Origin: Bacteroidota bacterium
GTDB lineage: Bacteria; Bacteroidota; Bacteroidia; Bacteroidales; F082
Length of the DNA: 38,854 nt
Direction: 5' to 3'
NCBI GenBank assembly: GCA_024279935.1
Contig: JAJRQZ010000119.1
Span: 1-38,854 of the forward strand
Within the stretch, counting starts at the first letter, position 1. Each line of letters begins with the position of its first letter. The position numbers and the translations under genes are program-made. Below, one piece after another: positions 1-9,346 of the stretch. The notes beneath the pieces are model-generated. The model made no database searches, was not told the DNA's origin, and worked only from the letters and a program-made list of their open reading frames with translations.

Positions 1-2376
1 CTGAACTATCCCATGAGCAGGCTTTATTATGACAGGGCTGTTGACATTTATCTCGAGAGCAACCAAACCGGATCCGGTTTCATCAAGGCCCTGAACAATT
101 TAAGCGTCGTCAGCCGTGAACTGGGCCGATACAGCGAGTCCATCGCTTATGCCGAAAAGGCTTTCGACTACTCGCCGTCAACAGATATGAGAATTGTTTT
201 ATACCAGACCATCAGTAAATCATACGAATTATTGAATGATAAGGGGAAACAGGAGGAGGTTATTAAAAAGGCTTTGAATCTAGTTGAAATCCCGGAGGTA
301 AACCCTAAAAGAGCTGTTGATGTATATTTGTTGTATGCCGATTTCCTTAAATTGTATTCGTCAGGTAATGAAGAGTTTGCCTATTATAAAAAAGCACTCA
401 ACATCGAGGGGGAGTTAAATGGGTTTAAAACCGCAAAGTATGCAACGATACTTTCCAAGATAGGCGACTATTACTTAAAGAAGAATGATGAAATAGAAAT
501 GTCATTGATATATTTTGATAGGGCAATAAAAATATGGCAGAACTATTTGGGGATAAGTAAGTCGGGAAATCTAAATAATGGCTTTCATGATGTTAGGTTT
601 GTTGCTGCCTATCACGGGAAATCCTTGGCCTTGATAAAAAAATATGAGTTGGGGGGAGATATCGACAATTTATATTCAAGCTTGGACAACTACGAGTGGA
701 TGCTCAAGCAGTTGGAACATATCAGCAGAAGCTTACAGAAAGATAACCAGAAAATCATCAGGGAGCAAATATTCCCGATCTATAACGAGGTAATAAAGCT
801 TTCGTATAAATTATTCAATATTACATCGAACAATTATTTTCAGGAAAAGGCCTTCGAGTTTTCCGAAAAAAGCAAATCTGCCATATTGTTGGCATCAATA
901 AGGAACTCAGCGGCTTTGAGGACCTCCGATATTAGCCAGGGGACGTTAAAGCTGGACCAAGATTTGAACGAAGAGATAAACGGGGTCAAAAAACTATTAT
1001 TCGACGAAAAACAGAAAAGTAAACCGAAGAAGAAGAAGCTTGACTTTTTTGCCAGCAGATTGATGATGCTGCTCAAAAAACATGATTCGCTCATTTCCCA
1101 ATTGGAGAAGAACAATCCAAAGTATTACTCACTGAAATATGATATTTCGGTTATTAAAATTAGTGATCTGTACAAGAGGCTGTCGGGTAAGGAAGTCCTG
1201 CTCGAATATCAAATGATGGATTCAAAATTGTATGTTTTCGTGCTTGGGAACAATAAGCTCTATATGAAAGAGGTCTTGCTGGATTCTTCGTTTTATGAAT
1301 CTGCCAGATATATAACAAACCTGAAGAACATGGATCTCACAAAAGAAGACCGATACGATTTCGCTAATTTCGTAAAGCATTCCAAGAATATGTATTCGTA
1401 TCTGATTCAGTCAGTTGAAGACCAGATTAGGGACAAGAGGTTGCTTATAATCCCCTCGGGGATACTGGGTTATCTACCGTTTGAAATTCTTGTGAAACCA
1501 CAATCAATTGCTGAGGGCCTGGATTATAGGGATTTGGATTATCTAATTAAAGATCATCCTGTCTCATATTCATATTCCTCAACTTTAAGGTTTGGTTCCT
1601 TGTTTAATAGTACATCGTTTAAGAGCAATATAGATATTTTATATATGGCGCCTCATTATCATCCGGACAAAGATTCTAAAGCCGCTATGAAGTTGCCGGG
1701 CTTGAAGGAGCTTCCGTTTGCACAATCGGAGGTTGAGGGGCTTCAGCATAAGTTTGGGGGTAAAGTTTATTCAGGGTCCTCGGCTTTAAAGTCGAAGTTC
1801 CTTGAAACTGCTGCCGGGTACGATGTCCTGCACCTCGCTATGCACACTCTTATTAACGATACGATGCCTTTGTATTCGAAATTGGTTTTTGCGCCAGAGG
1901 GCGGGGAAGATGACAAGGTGTTTTTAAACACTTCCGAGATATACGAAATGAACCTCAAGGCATCAATGGTTACCTTAAGTGCCTGTAACACCGGGAAGGG
2001 GGTGCTTCAAAAAGGAGAGGGCATAATGAGCCTGGCCAGGGGTTTCGTTTTTGCAGGCGTCCCCTCGGTAGTGATGACGCTTTGGGAAGTCCAGGACGAA
2101 AGTGGCCAGCAAATCATGGAAGGTTTCTATGAATATCTTTCACTGGGATATGAAAAAGATATAGCCATGCAAATGGCCAAGGTGAAAGTTTTGAGAAATT
2201 CTAATATGATAAAATCACACCCTAATTATTGGTCCGCATATATAATTACGGGGGACACATCGGCTCTTAAAGTAGGGAACAAAAAGAATAGTCTTTGGTT
2301 GATGCTCATATTTATTATCCCGGCATTCCTTGGCTTCTTTGTTTATAAGCGTATTGTTTCCAAAGTTAAGTATTAG
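1..2376 (+). CDS. TPR-CHAT protein (caspase-like peptidase fold), 5' end outside window
   Basis: The frame is open to base 1, so the gene probably begins upstream; the first Met in the window is at 13. Counting from there, roughly residues 1-300 are helical and TPR-like, about 310-370 is a charged coiled segment, and about 480-755 is a CHAT domain. The expected His-Cys dyad is visible: H611 in LHLAMH and C658 in LSACNTG, followed by GEGIMSLARGFVFAG and a WxV motif typical of CHAT. A hydrophobic helix at about 760-779 with a basic tail (YKRIV) would anchor the C-terminus in the membrane. CHAT proteins are caspase/separase-fold cysteine peptidases, many of which cleave one partner protein; the substrate here is unknown. 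The gene converges on an ECF sigma/anti-sigma pair. Sure of the CHAT call, unsure of function. Confidence 0.9.
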   Translation: MNYPMSRLYYDRAVDIYLESNQTGSGFIKALNNLSVVSRELGRYSESIAYAEKAFDYSPSTDMRIVLYQTISKSYELLNDKGKQEEVIKKALNLVEIPEVNPKRAVDVYLLYADFLKLYSSGNEEFAYYKKALNIEGELNGFKTAKYATILSKIGDYYLKKNDEIEMSLIYFDRAIKIWQNYLGISKSGNLNNGFHDVRFVAAYHGKSLALIKKYELGGDIDNLYSSLDNYEWMLKQLEHISRSLQKDNQKIIREQIFPIYNEVIKLSYKLFNITSNNYFQEKAFEFSEKSKSAILLASIRNSAALRTSDISQGTLKLDQDLNEEINGVKKLLFDEKQKSKPKKKKLDFFASRLMMLLKKHDSLISQLEKNNPKYYSLKYDISVIKISDLYKRLSGKEVLLEYQMMDSKLYVFVLGNNKLYMKEVLLDSSFYESARYITNLKNMDLTKEDRYDFANFVKHSKNMYSYLIQSVEDQIRDKRLLIIPSGILGYLPFEILVKPQSIAEGLDYRDLDYLIKDHPVSYSYSSTLRFGSLFNSTSFKSNIDILYMAPHYHPDKDSKAAMKLPGLKELPFAQSEVEGLQHKFGGKVYSGSSALKSKFLETAAGYDVLHLAMHTLINDTMPLYSKLVFAPEGGEDDKVFLNTSEIYEMNLKASMVTLSACNTGKGVLQKGEGIMSLARGFVFAGVPSVVMTLWEVQDESGQQIMEGFYEYLSLGYEKDIAMQMAKVKVLRNSNMIKSHPNYWSAYIITGDTSALKVGNKKNSLWLMLIFIIPAFLGFFVYKRIVSKVKY

Positions 2377-2395
2377 AATGATTTACACAAAGAAA

Positions 2396-2425
2396 AAAGC
2401 ATCTTGTCGTTCGGCAAGATGCTTT
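2396..2425. terminator. bidirectional rho-independent terminator
   Basis: There is a perfect 11-bp stem (AAAGCATCTTG / CAAGATGCTTT) with an 8-nt loop, 20 nt after the CHAT stop codon. The A6 run on its left gives a clean U-tract for minus-strand transcripts arriving from the sigma/anti-sigma operon. The plus-strand tail (TTTAATTT) is weaker. Confidence 0.8.
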
Positions 2426-2440
2426 AATTTCTGCTTGGTA

Positions 2441-2496
2441 TTCAAGGAACTTGCTTGTTTGTTTTCAATTGTATAACCAATACAGACCTCCTTGAA
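2441..2496. repeat. short inverted repeat in the convergent 3' region
   Basis: TTCAAGGA at 2441-2448 is exactly inverted as TCCTTGAA at 2489-2496, with a 40-nt spacer. It lies between the terminator and the end of the anti-sigma gene. It may fold in the 3' end of the minus-strand mRNA; no function is evident. Confidence 0.4.
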
Positions 2497-2528
2497 AATG
2501 CTTGTTTTTCTCAAATTAAACCGCTGAT

Positions 2529-3266
2529 CTATTGCTCTTCAATATTTTTAATTAACTCTTTTGCTTTTTTGGCATAAACGGTTTGTTTGTCAATTATGCC
2601 ATTTAATATATCGATAGTCTTTTCTGACTTGTTTGTTGCAAGATAACAGAGTGCCAGATTGTATTCTGCCTGGTCAATGAATAAGTTGTTGTTGTCGTCG
2701 ATAACTTCGCTCAGATTGATTATGGCATTGTCAAAATCAGACAGCTTCATATATGCAAACCCGGTATAAAGCCTGGCGCCCATATTATCGTTGTTCATGC
2801 CAAACAACTTTATCGCTTCGGTATAATTCCCGTTATTGTACTCCTGCATAGCATTGTCCAGTGAGGCATTAAGTTTTGTGACGCCTGCCCTGAGGGTGAA
2901 CAATGAGTTGTCAGGAGCAAAGTTTTGCTGATAAAGAGTTGAGTTATTGGTGCTGGACGATTTGAAATAGTTTGTTGTTAAACCTCCTCCAACAAGTAAA
3001 AAGATGGCAACGGCTGCTGCAATTTGGTATTTCCATTGTGAAACAGCACTTGCTTGTTGTGTTTGATAATATGTATTGCTTAACTGTTTGCGCAATTTTA
3101 ATTTAGCGTTATCTGCAAGAGTTTCATTGATTTCTCTTTGTAATTTCAATTGACGTGCTAGTTCAGGGTCTTTTTCAAGTTTAACCTTGAATTCCCAAAG
3201 TTCACCTTCTTTAAGTTGGCCTTCCAAATATCGCTCGATGTAATCTGTTCTGCTATAAGTTTTCAT
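2529..3266 (-). CDS. membrane-anchored TPR protein, probable anti-sigma factor
   Basis: This 245-residue protein begins with an acidic/basic helical region (DYIERYLEGQLKEGELWEF, then a KDPELA stretch) of the kind seen at the N-terminus of Bacteroidetes anti-sigma proteins. One membrane helix follows at about 80-98, and a periplasmic C-terminal half carries TPR-like repeats (ALCYLATNKSEKTIDIL). Its start overlaps the end of the upstream sigma factor gene by 14 nt, which implies translational coupling. The family logic is a cytosolic N-terminus that binds the sigma factor and a periplasmic part that senses or is cleaved. No zinc-binding HxxxCxxC motif is present. The anti-sigma role is inferred from layout and N-terminal character; a plain TPR membrane protein is the alternative. 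Confidence 0.75.
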   Translation of the reverse strand: MKTYSRTDYIERYLEGQLKEGELWEFKVKLEKDPELARQLKLQREINETLADNAKLKLRKQLSNTYYQTQQASAVSQWKYQIAAAVAIFLLVGGGLTTNYFKSSSTNNSTLYQQNFAPDNSLFTLRAGVTKLNASLDNAMQEYNNGNYTEAIKLFGMNNDNMGARLYTGFAYMKLSDFDNAIINLSEVIDDNNNLFIDQAEYNLALCYLATNKSEKTIDILNGIIDKQTVYAKKAKELIKNIEEQ

Positions 3267-3846
3267 GTTTTCTTAAATTTTCATCTTTATTTATTAATTT
3301 CACTAATCTTCCTTTACAAATGCTTCTTTTCTTGTATGTGAACCCTTCTGATTTGTATCCGAACCTCAAGGTTATTTCCTGTACGCTTAATCCATCTGCG
3401 GTTAATTTCAGCAGTTTTCGGCATTCCTCACTCAATTTCTCAAAATTTGATTGGTAGATCCTGGCCCTTGACTCCTTGAAGCTAATCTCCTCCGACTTTT
3501 TTATTAAGTCGTTCCAGCCTTTTTTTTCGAGCTCCGATGTCAGGGAGCTATATTCCTTGAGAACCATTTTCGATTCGGCCCTTTTCTGATTGAGCCAAAT
3601 GTTTCTGCATATTGCGAAAAGGTAGGTCCCAAATTCGTTTTTAAGCTTACGCTGTTGGTTTTTATGTTGTTCGTAAATCACCATTATCCCGTCCTGAAAC
3701 ACGTCTTTGGCATCTGCTTCCCTGCCCCCATGGCTTTGGATATACTTGCGCACAATTACAAAGAACTTTTTATATACTTTTTGTATAATAAAACTGTTGT
3801 TGTTTACTATACCGTTTAAAATTTGTTCAACAGAAATATCTTTCAC
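3253..3846 (-). CDS. RNA polymerase ECF-type sigma factor
   Basis: The 197-residue protein carries a sigma-70 region 2 (DAKDVFQDGIMVIYEQ, then FGTYLFAICRNIWLNQKR) and a region 4 helix-turn-helix (LSVQEITLRFGYKS, then a basic recognition segment with YKKRSICKGRL). It has the size expected of a group 4 (ECF) sigma factor. A poorly conserved, charged linker of about 50 residues separates the two regions. The gene is the first of a two-gene minus-strand operon with the membrane TPR protein. The GGCAACC element found upstream of the other ECF gene in this window is not present here. Confidence 0.88.
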   Translation of the reverse strand: MKDISVEQILNGIVNNNSFIIQKVYKKFFVIVRKYIQSHGGREADAKDVFQDGIMVIYEQHKNQQRKLKNEFGTYLFAICRNIWLNQKRAESKMVLKEYSSLTSELEKKGWNDLIKKSEEISFKESRARIYQSNFEKLSEECRKLLKLTADGLSVQEITLRFGYKSEGFTYKKRSICKGRLVKLINKDENLRKHENL

Positions 3847-4257
3847 TGTTCTATCTATTAGTACCCAAAGTTTTTATTTTTATACCCCCCAAACGTAATT
3901 TTTTATCTTTTTTTTTAAAAAAAATATCAAAATGACCAAACTTGTCGGTATTTAAGTCATAAAAATACAAAAATTTCGATGTTCTTGTTTATAATTTATT
4001 TTGCCGCTAAAATGCAAAATTATTTATTTCAAAGGACAGGTTCGGTAAATATTTATTCTCAAAAAAAGAGCGGCATTGCAATTTAACCGGATAGCGGCTG
4101 GGCTGACGGTTCATAATCATCGTCCATTTCCTCTTCGGAGAAAAAATTATCTCATTAGAAAAAAACCGGCCAATATTGAACAGCCAATATGGTGTAAGCG
4201 TAAAATGTGTATTTTTATGTTCAAAATTCTATTGTGAAGGCTAAGGTGATTGTTTTC
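3847..4257. other. divergent noncoding region
   Basis: About 410 nt separate the minus-strand sigma gene from the plus-strand operon. It is very AT-rich and includes a T9-A8 run (3908-3924), a likely curved or easily melted stretch. On the minus strand, TTTG near 3895 and a TAAAAACTTTG-like stretch near 3870 are weak promoter candidates for the sigma gene. I see no convincing plus-strand promoter, RNA gene or reading frame, except possibly a short upstream extension of the next gene from GTG 4207. Confidence 0.5.
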
Positions 4258-5262
4258 GTGAAAGTTTTGGAAACCTTATATGTGTTGCTTGTTTTATGGT
4301 GTTTTCAATTGTTTGCCCAGAATAATAGCGGGGGGGGATATTATAGGGTAATGTTTTATAATCTGGAGAATTATTTCGATTGTTTTCCTGATTCGCTTCT
4401 TTCGTACAATGAATTTACGCCATACGGCGATTATCATTGGACAATGAGGAAATATGAATCGAAAACAATACACCTTTATAAGGTATTTCAAAACATAGCG
4501 GGTTGGGACGGCATCTGCCTTGCCGGTATCTGTGAGATTGAAAACGAGAATGTTTTAAAACACCTTTTATACTCTACTCCTTTAAAAAGCCAAAACTATA
4601 AATATATACATTTCGATTCCCCTGACATGAGAGGCATTGATGTAGCCCTGATGTATTCGCCCAAATTTATACCGGTTGATGCCAAACCGTTTTACCTTGT
4701 GGATGATTCAATTAAGATCAGGACCAGAAATATACTATATGTTAAGGGTATTATTGCTTCCGACACAGTACATATTTTTGTAAATCATTGGACTTCAAGG
4801 TATAGGGGTGTGGCTGAGTCAGCACCTTTACGGCTGATGTTCTCTAACTTGCTTAAAAGTAAAACCGACTCGATATTAAGCGAAATACCATCGGCCAACA
4901 TTATTATTATGGGCGATTTCAACGATCAGCCTTCTGACCGGAGCTTGAGGAATTTATGTGCAGGCTCCCGCTTGCACAACCTGTCTTCAGCATCCCGATA
5001 TGATAATTCGGCAGGAACCGTTAAGTTTAAGGAAGATTGGTTTACTTTTGACCAAATGTTAGTCTCCGAGGAATTGATGACTGACAATGGTGGGCTAAAA
5101 ATCGCCAAGAGTGGTTTAAAGGTATTTGATGCGGATTGGTTGATGGAGGTGGATGAAAAATATCTCGGGAAAAAACCGTTTCGAACCAATATCGGTTTTA
5201 GATATCATGGTGGTTTTAGCGACCATTTGCCGGTGTATTTAGATATTATAAAAACTAATTAA
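4258..5262 (+). CDS. secreted endonuclease/exonuclease/phosphatase-family protein
   Basis: The EEP-fold catalytic set is present in order: VMFYNLENYFD (Asn), GICEIEN (Glu, metal ligand), FVNHWTSR (His), IIMGDFNDQPSD (Asp/Asn) and FSDHLPV (terminal Asp-His). These enzymes hydrolyse phosphodiester or phosphomonoester bonds in nucleic acids, lipids or inositol phosphates. The substrate cannot be read from sequence. No ATG fits. Possible GTG starts lie at 4207, 4234, 4246 and 4258; I favour 4258 because it yields a compact signal peptide (KVLETLYVLLVLWCFQLFAQ) ending in the typical FAQ cleavage context, but 4207 would extend the frame by 17 residues. The stop codon abuts the start of the next gene. 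Export to periplasm or surface is inferred. Confidence 0.85.
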   Translation: MKVLETLYVLLVLWCFQLFAQNNSGGGYYRVMFYNLENYFDCFPDSLLSYNEFTPYGDYHWTMRKYESKTIHLYKVFQNIAGWDGICLAGICEIENENVLKHLLYSTPLKSQNYKYIHFDSPDMRGIDVALMYSPKFIPVDAKPFYLVDDSIKIRTRNILYVKGIIASDTVHIFVNHWTSRYRGVAESAPLRLMFSNLLKSKTDSILSEIPSANIIIMGDFNDQPSDRSLRNLCAGSRLHNLSSASRYDNSAGTVKFKEDWFTFDQMLVSEELMTDNGGLKIAKSGLKVFDADWLMEVDEKYLGKKPFRTNIGFRYHGGFSDHLPVYLDIIKTN

Positions 5263-8200
5263 TTGAAGAAAAGCAGTAAAATAATTATCATGTCAGCAAC
5301 TTTTTTGATTGTTGCCTTAGCTGCAATATGGTTAAATCATTCAGCTATCTTAAAATATCTCCTTATAGAAAGTGTTGATTCTATCTCACAAGGACAAATG
5401 AGCCTTGCAATAAAAAGTGTTGATTACCATCCTTTTAAAAAAAGCTTCAAGGTTTTTGATTTTGCCCTTAAAGTTAATGATTCCCTTGACGACAGCAAAA
5501 ATACGTCCGGCCTTCAAAGTTTGTCTCTCGATAGTGTTGTGATAAATGAGTTTAGTATATGGGAATTGCTGAGCGCCCGTTCTATTAAGGCAGATAAGGT
5601 TCTGACAGCACAGCCCAAATTTGTTTTTAACCATTTAACTGTTAAGGATACTGCCTTAAGCATCAAGAAACAACTGGAGATATTATCAACTTTGAACCTG
5701 AGCTCGCTGATCAAGGTTGATCTGGATGTCCTGGAAGTTGAACTGGGGCGTATAGAGCTGAAGTCGGATACCTTGGGTTTTATCGAGGCCTCGGCCGATT
5801 TTTGGCTTAGGCTTCATGATTTCAATACTGTGTCCAACACTTTGCATTTCGATACTAACTCATTCCTGTACTCCAAACGAATTGTTATCGACGCATCTAA
5901 CGTGTTCAGGAAACTGAAGAACAATAGGGTTTTGAAAGTTGGTAATATCGAATTCGACTCAGAAGCCGAAAACTTAATTATATCCAAGCTTTCAATATCT
6001 TCAAATACAAATGGTCTGCTTGATAAGTTCTATGTTGATAAGCTGTCGCTCGACGGCATCAGTTTATATGAATTAGGCAATCTTGGCAGCCTTGGTTTGA
6101 ACTCTGTAAGCCTGGATTCAGCATATTTCGGAATCTATCCGTTTAGAGGTTCGGAAAACCCAAAGCCCCCCCGCTTTCAAATAAGTACGGAATTTATTGC
6201 ATTGTTGAAGACTTTCAAGGTCGATAAGTTAATGCTTGGCAACATCAATGTTGATGGTTTTGATAATGCAGGGAATAAGGTATTGGGATTTAGCGGGATA
6301 TCAGTTAATGTGGATAAGCTCAGTATTGATTCCTCGAATTTTGAGACCGTGTGTTTTCCCGATTTCAAGAACTTTATCCTTAAAATAAAGAATATCGCCA
6401 TCGATACGGTAGTGAAATTATCATCAAGAGATATTAATTATTCATTTATTAATTCGAGATTGACTTTGAAGAATATTCAATTGCATGATAAAAAACATGA
6501 CAACACAATGACTTGTAATAGTTTGGATATTAATGGTTTAAATCTTGAACGACTTGTTAAAGCCCAAAAATCCGATGTTTCGATCAAATTGTATGAACCC
6601 GGATTTAACCTAAGGCCCACAGATTTGAACCGGGAAAAAAGAACAAATATAAACAGTGGCAAAATATTGAACAGCTTAGTGATCAGGGATATTGAATTTA
6701 TTAATGCCGATTTGAATATGGTTGATGAAAATGGCCTTGCATTAAAAAGCGAAGGAATAAATGCCGGAATTGTTTTTAGCAGGGACATAACGATTGATAG
6801 TGAGATTAAGCTCGGGAAATCCGATTCTCTTTATTGGAGTTCGCCTATGCTGAACATACGAAATGATAACAAAGGATTCTATTTTTCAGCTAAATCAACA
6901 TCCTTCAGCAATAATGATCTAATTGTGGAAGATGGAATCCTCAAATCAGTTAATGGCGCCGATGCAGAGGAATATGCGATAGTGGGCTGGCACGATATGG
7001 TTTTAAGGCATACCAGTATCTCGAAATTACTGGACGATGAGCTTATATCTGCCAGAAAACTGGAAATCCGGAACATTAACATAGATTATAGCTTGAAAAA
7101 CAATTCCGGTGTGGCCGGCAATGAAGCGCATAAAAAATTATTGCCATTCTCAATTGACATAAACGAGCTTGATTTTTCAGACGGGAACATAAACATTGCT
7201 TTGCGTGACGAAACCACTATTAAAAAAGTTTATGCTGATTTTAACCTTGGAATTTATGGCCTTCAACAAGCCAAGAATTTTGATTTGTATGATATTGCCC
7301 GCTTGAATTTTGTGAGCAATATAAAAAAGTTCGCTTATAGCGATGAAAATTATGAAATCGATGTGGCTGATATAAATTACAATAGTTCCGACTCCAGTCT
7401 GAAATTGGGAAAAATCAACTTTAATATTGATAATTTCGCTAATGAAAGTGTTGAATATTTAAATGGGCTAATAGAAATCGAGAACCTGGGAATAGAGCAG
7501 ATTGCCGTTCTTGATTTTCTGCAAGATAATGAATTGTATTTCAACAGATTGGTTTTGGACAGGCCTCATCTTAAAATTAGCTTTATAGAAAAAACCGAAA
7601 ATAATAATTCTCAGAAACTTAATTTTGATAAATCTAAGGTAATTAAATTCAATATGTTAGATATTAATGACCTTAGTGCGGAAATTCTTGGGCAGGACAA
7701 TAGCATGCCCGTTTCGTATAGTATTGAGAATGCCGATATTAGCTGGAAGCCGCTGCCGGATAATTCAAGATTGGATGAGCTCGATATCGATCTAAGGAAT
7801 TTTATACTGATTAACGAGCATGAAAACCTTCGGTTAAAGATAAATCATATCAACACAAGAATGAGGAATGACGACATTGCAGCCTCAGGTATCAGCTTTA
7901 CCAAAGCCCTCTCGGACAGTACCGACGGATTTAGCTTGCAAGTCCCAAAATTGAATATTTACGATGCATTGCTCATAAGCTTTAATGAGCCCAGGCTCAA
8001 AATGCGAAAGCTTATTACCGATTCGTTAAAGTTTGAGCAGTATTCTTCTGGTGGAAAAAGAAAGCGGCTAACTAAACCACTTGATGTTGTGGGTGTTATT
8101 GAACAAATCGATGATGATTTTTTCGTTGAGTATGCCGAATTCAATAATTCCGCCCTGCGACTGACGAGACCCCTGGATACTGTTCCGGATGATTTTGGGA

Positions 8201-9342
8201 TAAATGATTTTGACTTGAAGATACGGAATGCCGTTTTTAGCTTAAAAGATACTGTGCACAAATTACCCAATCTGATCACGCTTGACCTAAAAGACAATAA
8301 GATATTGATAGATAATGGATTATATACGCTGAAAAGTGGGTTGATAAACTTTGATTTCGTCAATAACTCTATTGTCATCGATACGTTTAGCATACTTCCT
8401 AATCTAAATATGCAAGAATTCTTTAAACGTGCTTCATATCAAACGGATATGTTCATAATACGTGGGGGAAAAGTCGTCATGAGCGATTTGAACCTGTTTT
8501 CTTTTATAAATGACCGAAAATACTTACTTGGCAAAATAGACCTTAATAAGCTCAATGCTACAATCCACAGGGACAAGAAGTATGAAATCAGGCATGATGT
8601 TAGAAAACCGATGCCTGCCGAGCTGATCAAGCTCATCAAGCCCGGGTTTTATATTGATACGATAAATGTGCATGATGCTAAAATACTATATGGCGAATAT
8701 GTAAATAAGTCAAGCATTCCCGGCGAAGTTTACTTTGACAAACTTAATCTGATCGCCACCAGGCTCACCAACCTTGATTCGATGATGCTTCCAAAGCACA
8801 AAATAGAAATTAACCTCAATGCTATGTTGATGGGAAAAGCAAGATTAAATGCCCGGATATTAGTTCCGCTGGATGCTTCGAACACTTTTAGTTTTTCGGG
8901 AAAGACTGAGCCCATGGACTTTAAGATATTTAACTCGATGACGGAAAATTTGTTTGGGGTTTCAATAATTAAAGGGCGCGGGTCATTTGATATTAGCGGA
9001 ATTTATGCTAACGACAGTATTTCCAAAGGCAAAATCAAGTTTAAATACAAAAAGTTGAGGATCGGTTTGTACGACAGGGAAAAAGCAACGATGACAAAGG
9101 GTATTGCCTCACCGTTTTTCAAGTTCCTTGTAAACGACCTGCTGATTAAATCGAATAATCCCCGCTTGTTTGGGAATACCAGGGAAGGTCTGGTGTATTA
9201 TGGCCGCGACAGCGAAAGATCCTTCCTGAATTATATGTGGAAGAGTTTGCTCAGCGGAATTTTGTCCACTATGTGGCATAACTCAAAGGAGCAAAGGAAG
9301 GAGAAAAGACGCATGAAAAAACTTAATAAAACCAAAAGTTGA
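5263..9342 (+). CDS. AsmA/TamB-like large periplasmic protein with N-terminal anchor
   Basis: This 1359-residue protein has a short basic N-terminus and one membrane helix (about 7-25). Its long body is rich in alternating hydrophobic and polar beta strands, with many repeats of the pattern L.I..L.......L.. and D/N turns. That is the look of AsmA-like proteins, whose repeating beta grooves are thought to carry phospholipids between the inner and outer membranes. The C-terminus (FFKFLVNDLLIK, then RSFLNYMWKSLLSGIL and a Lys/Arg tail) resembles ends I associate with large Bacteroidetes proteins of this kind. Start TTG 5263 directly follows the previous stop and gives a positive n-region; ATG 5290 is the alternative. 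The family call rests on fold pattern and not on a decisive motif. Confidence 0.65.
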   Translation: MKKSSKIIIMSATFLIVALAAIWLNHSAILKYLLIESVDSISQGQMSLAIKSVDYHPFKKSFKVFDFALKVNDSLDDSKNTSGLQSLSLDSVVINEFSIWELLSARSIKADKVLTAQPKFVFNHLTVKDTALSIKKQLEILSTLNLSSLIKVDLDVLEVELGRIELKSDTLGFIEASADFWLRLHDFNTVSNTLHFDTNSFLYSKRIVIDASNVFRKLKNNRVLKVGNIEFDSEAENLIISKLSISSNTNGLLDKFYVDKLSLDGISLYELGNLGSLGLNSVSLDSAYFGIYPFRGSENPKPPRFQISTEFIALLKTFKVDKLMLGNINVDGFDNAGNKVLGFSGISVNVDKLSIDSSNFETVCFPDFKNFILKIKNIAIDTVVKLSSRDINYSFINSRLTLKNIQLHDKKHDNTMTCNSLDINGLNLERLVKAQKSDVSIKLYEPGFNLRPTDLNREKRTNINSGKILNSLVIRDIEFINADLNMVDENGLALKSEGINAGIVFSRDITIDSEIKLGKSDSLYWSSPMLNIRNDNKGFYFSAKSTSFSNNDLIVEDGILKSVNGADAEEYAIVGWHDMVLRHTSISKLLDDELISARKLEIRNINIDYSLKNNSGVAGNEAHKKLLPFSIDINELDFSDGNINIALRDETTIKKVYADFNLGIYGLQQAKNFDLYDIARLNFVSNIKKFAYSDENYEIDVADINYNSSDSSLKLGKINFNIDNFANESVEYLNGLIEIENLGIEQIAVLDFLQDNELYFNRLVLDRPHLKISFIEKTENNNSQKLNFDKSKVIKFNMLDINDLSAEILGQDNSMPVSYSIENADISWKPLPDNSRLDELDIDLRNFILINEHENLRLKINHINTRMRNDDIAASGISFTKALSDSTDGFSLQVPKLNIYDALLISFNEPRLKMRKLITDSLKFEQYSSGGKRKRLTKPLDVVGVIEQIDDDFFVEYAEFNNSALRLTRPLDTVPDDFGINDFDLKIRNAVFSLKDTVHKLPNLITLDLKDNKILIDNGLYTLKSGLINFDFVNNSIVIDTFSILPNLNMQEFFKRASYQTDMFIIRGGKVVMSDLNLFSFINDRKYLLGKIDLNKLNATIHRDKKYEIRHDVRKPMPAELIKLIKPGFYIDTINVHDAKILYGEYVNKSSIPGEVYFDKLNLIATRLTNLDSMMLPKHKIEINLNAMLMGKARLNARILVPLDASNTFSFSGKTEPMDFKIFNSMTENLFGVSIIKGRGSFDISGIYANDSISKGKIKFKYKKLRIGLYDREKATMTKGIASPFFKFLVNDLLIKSNNPRLFGNTREGLVYYGRDSERSFLNYMWKSLLSGILSTMWHNSKEQRKEKRRMKKLNKTKS

Positions 9343-9346
9343 GCAA

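Noticed and set aside
3847-4206. Copy of the GGCAACC ECF promoter upstream of the first sigma gene
   Set aside because: I searched both strands by eye and found no GGCAACC-N15-16-GTC there, so the two sigma factors probably use different promoters.
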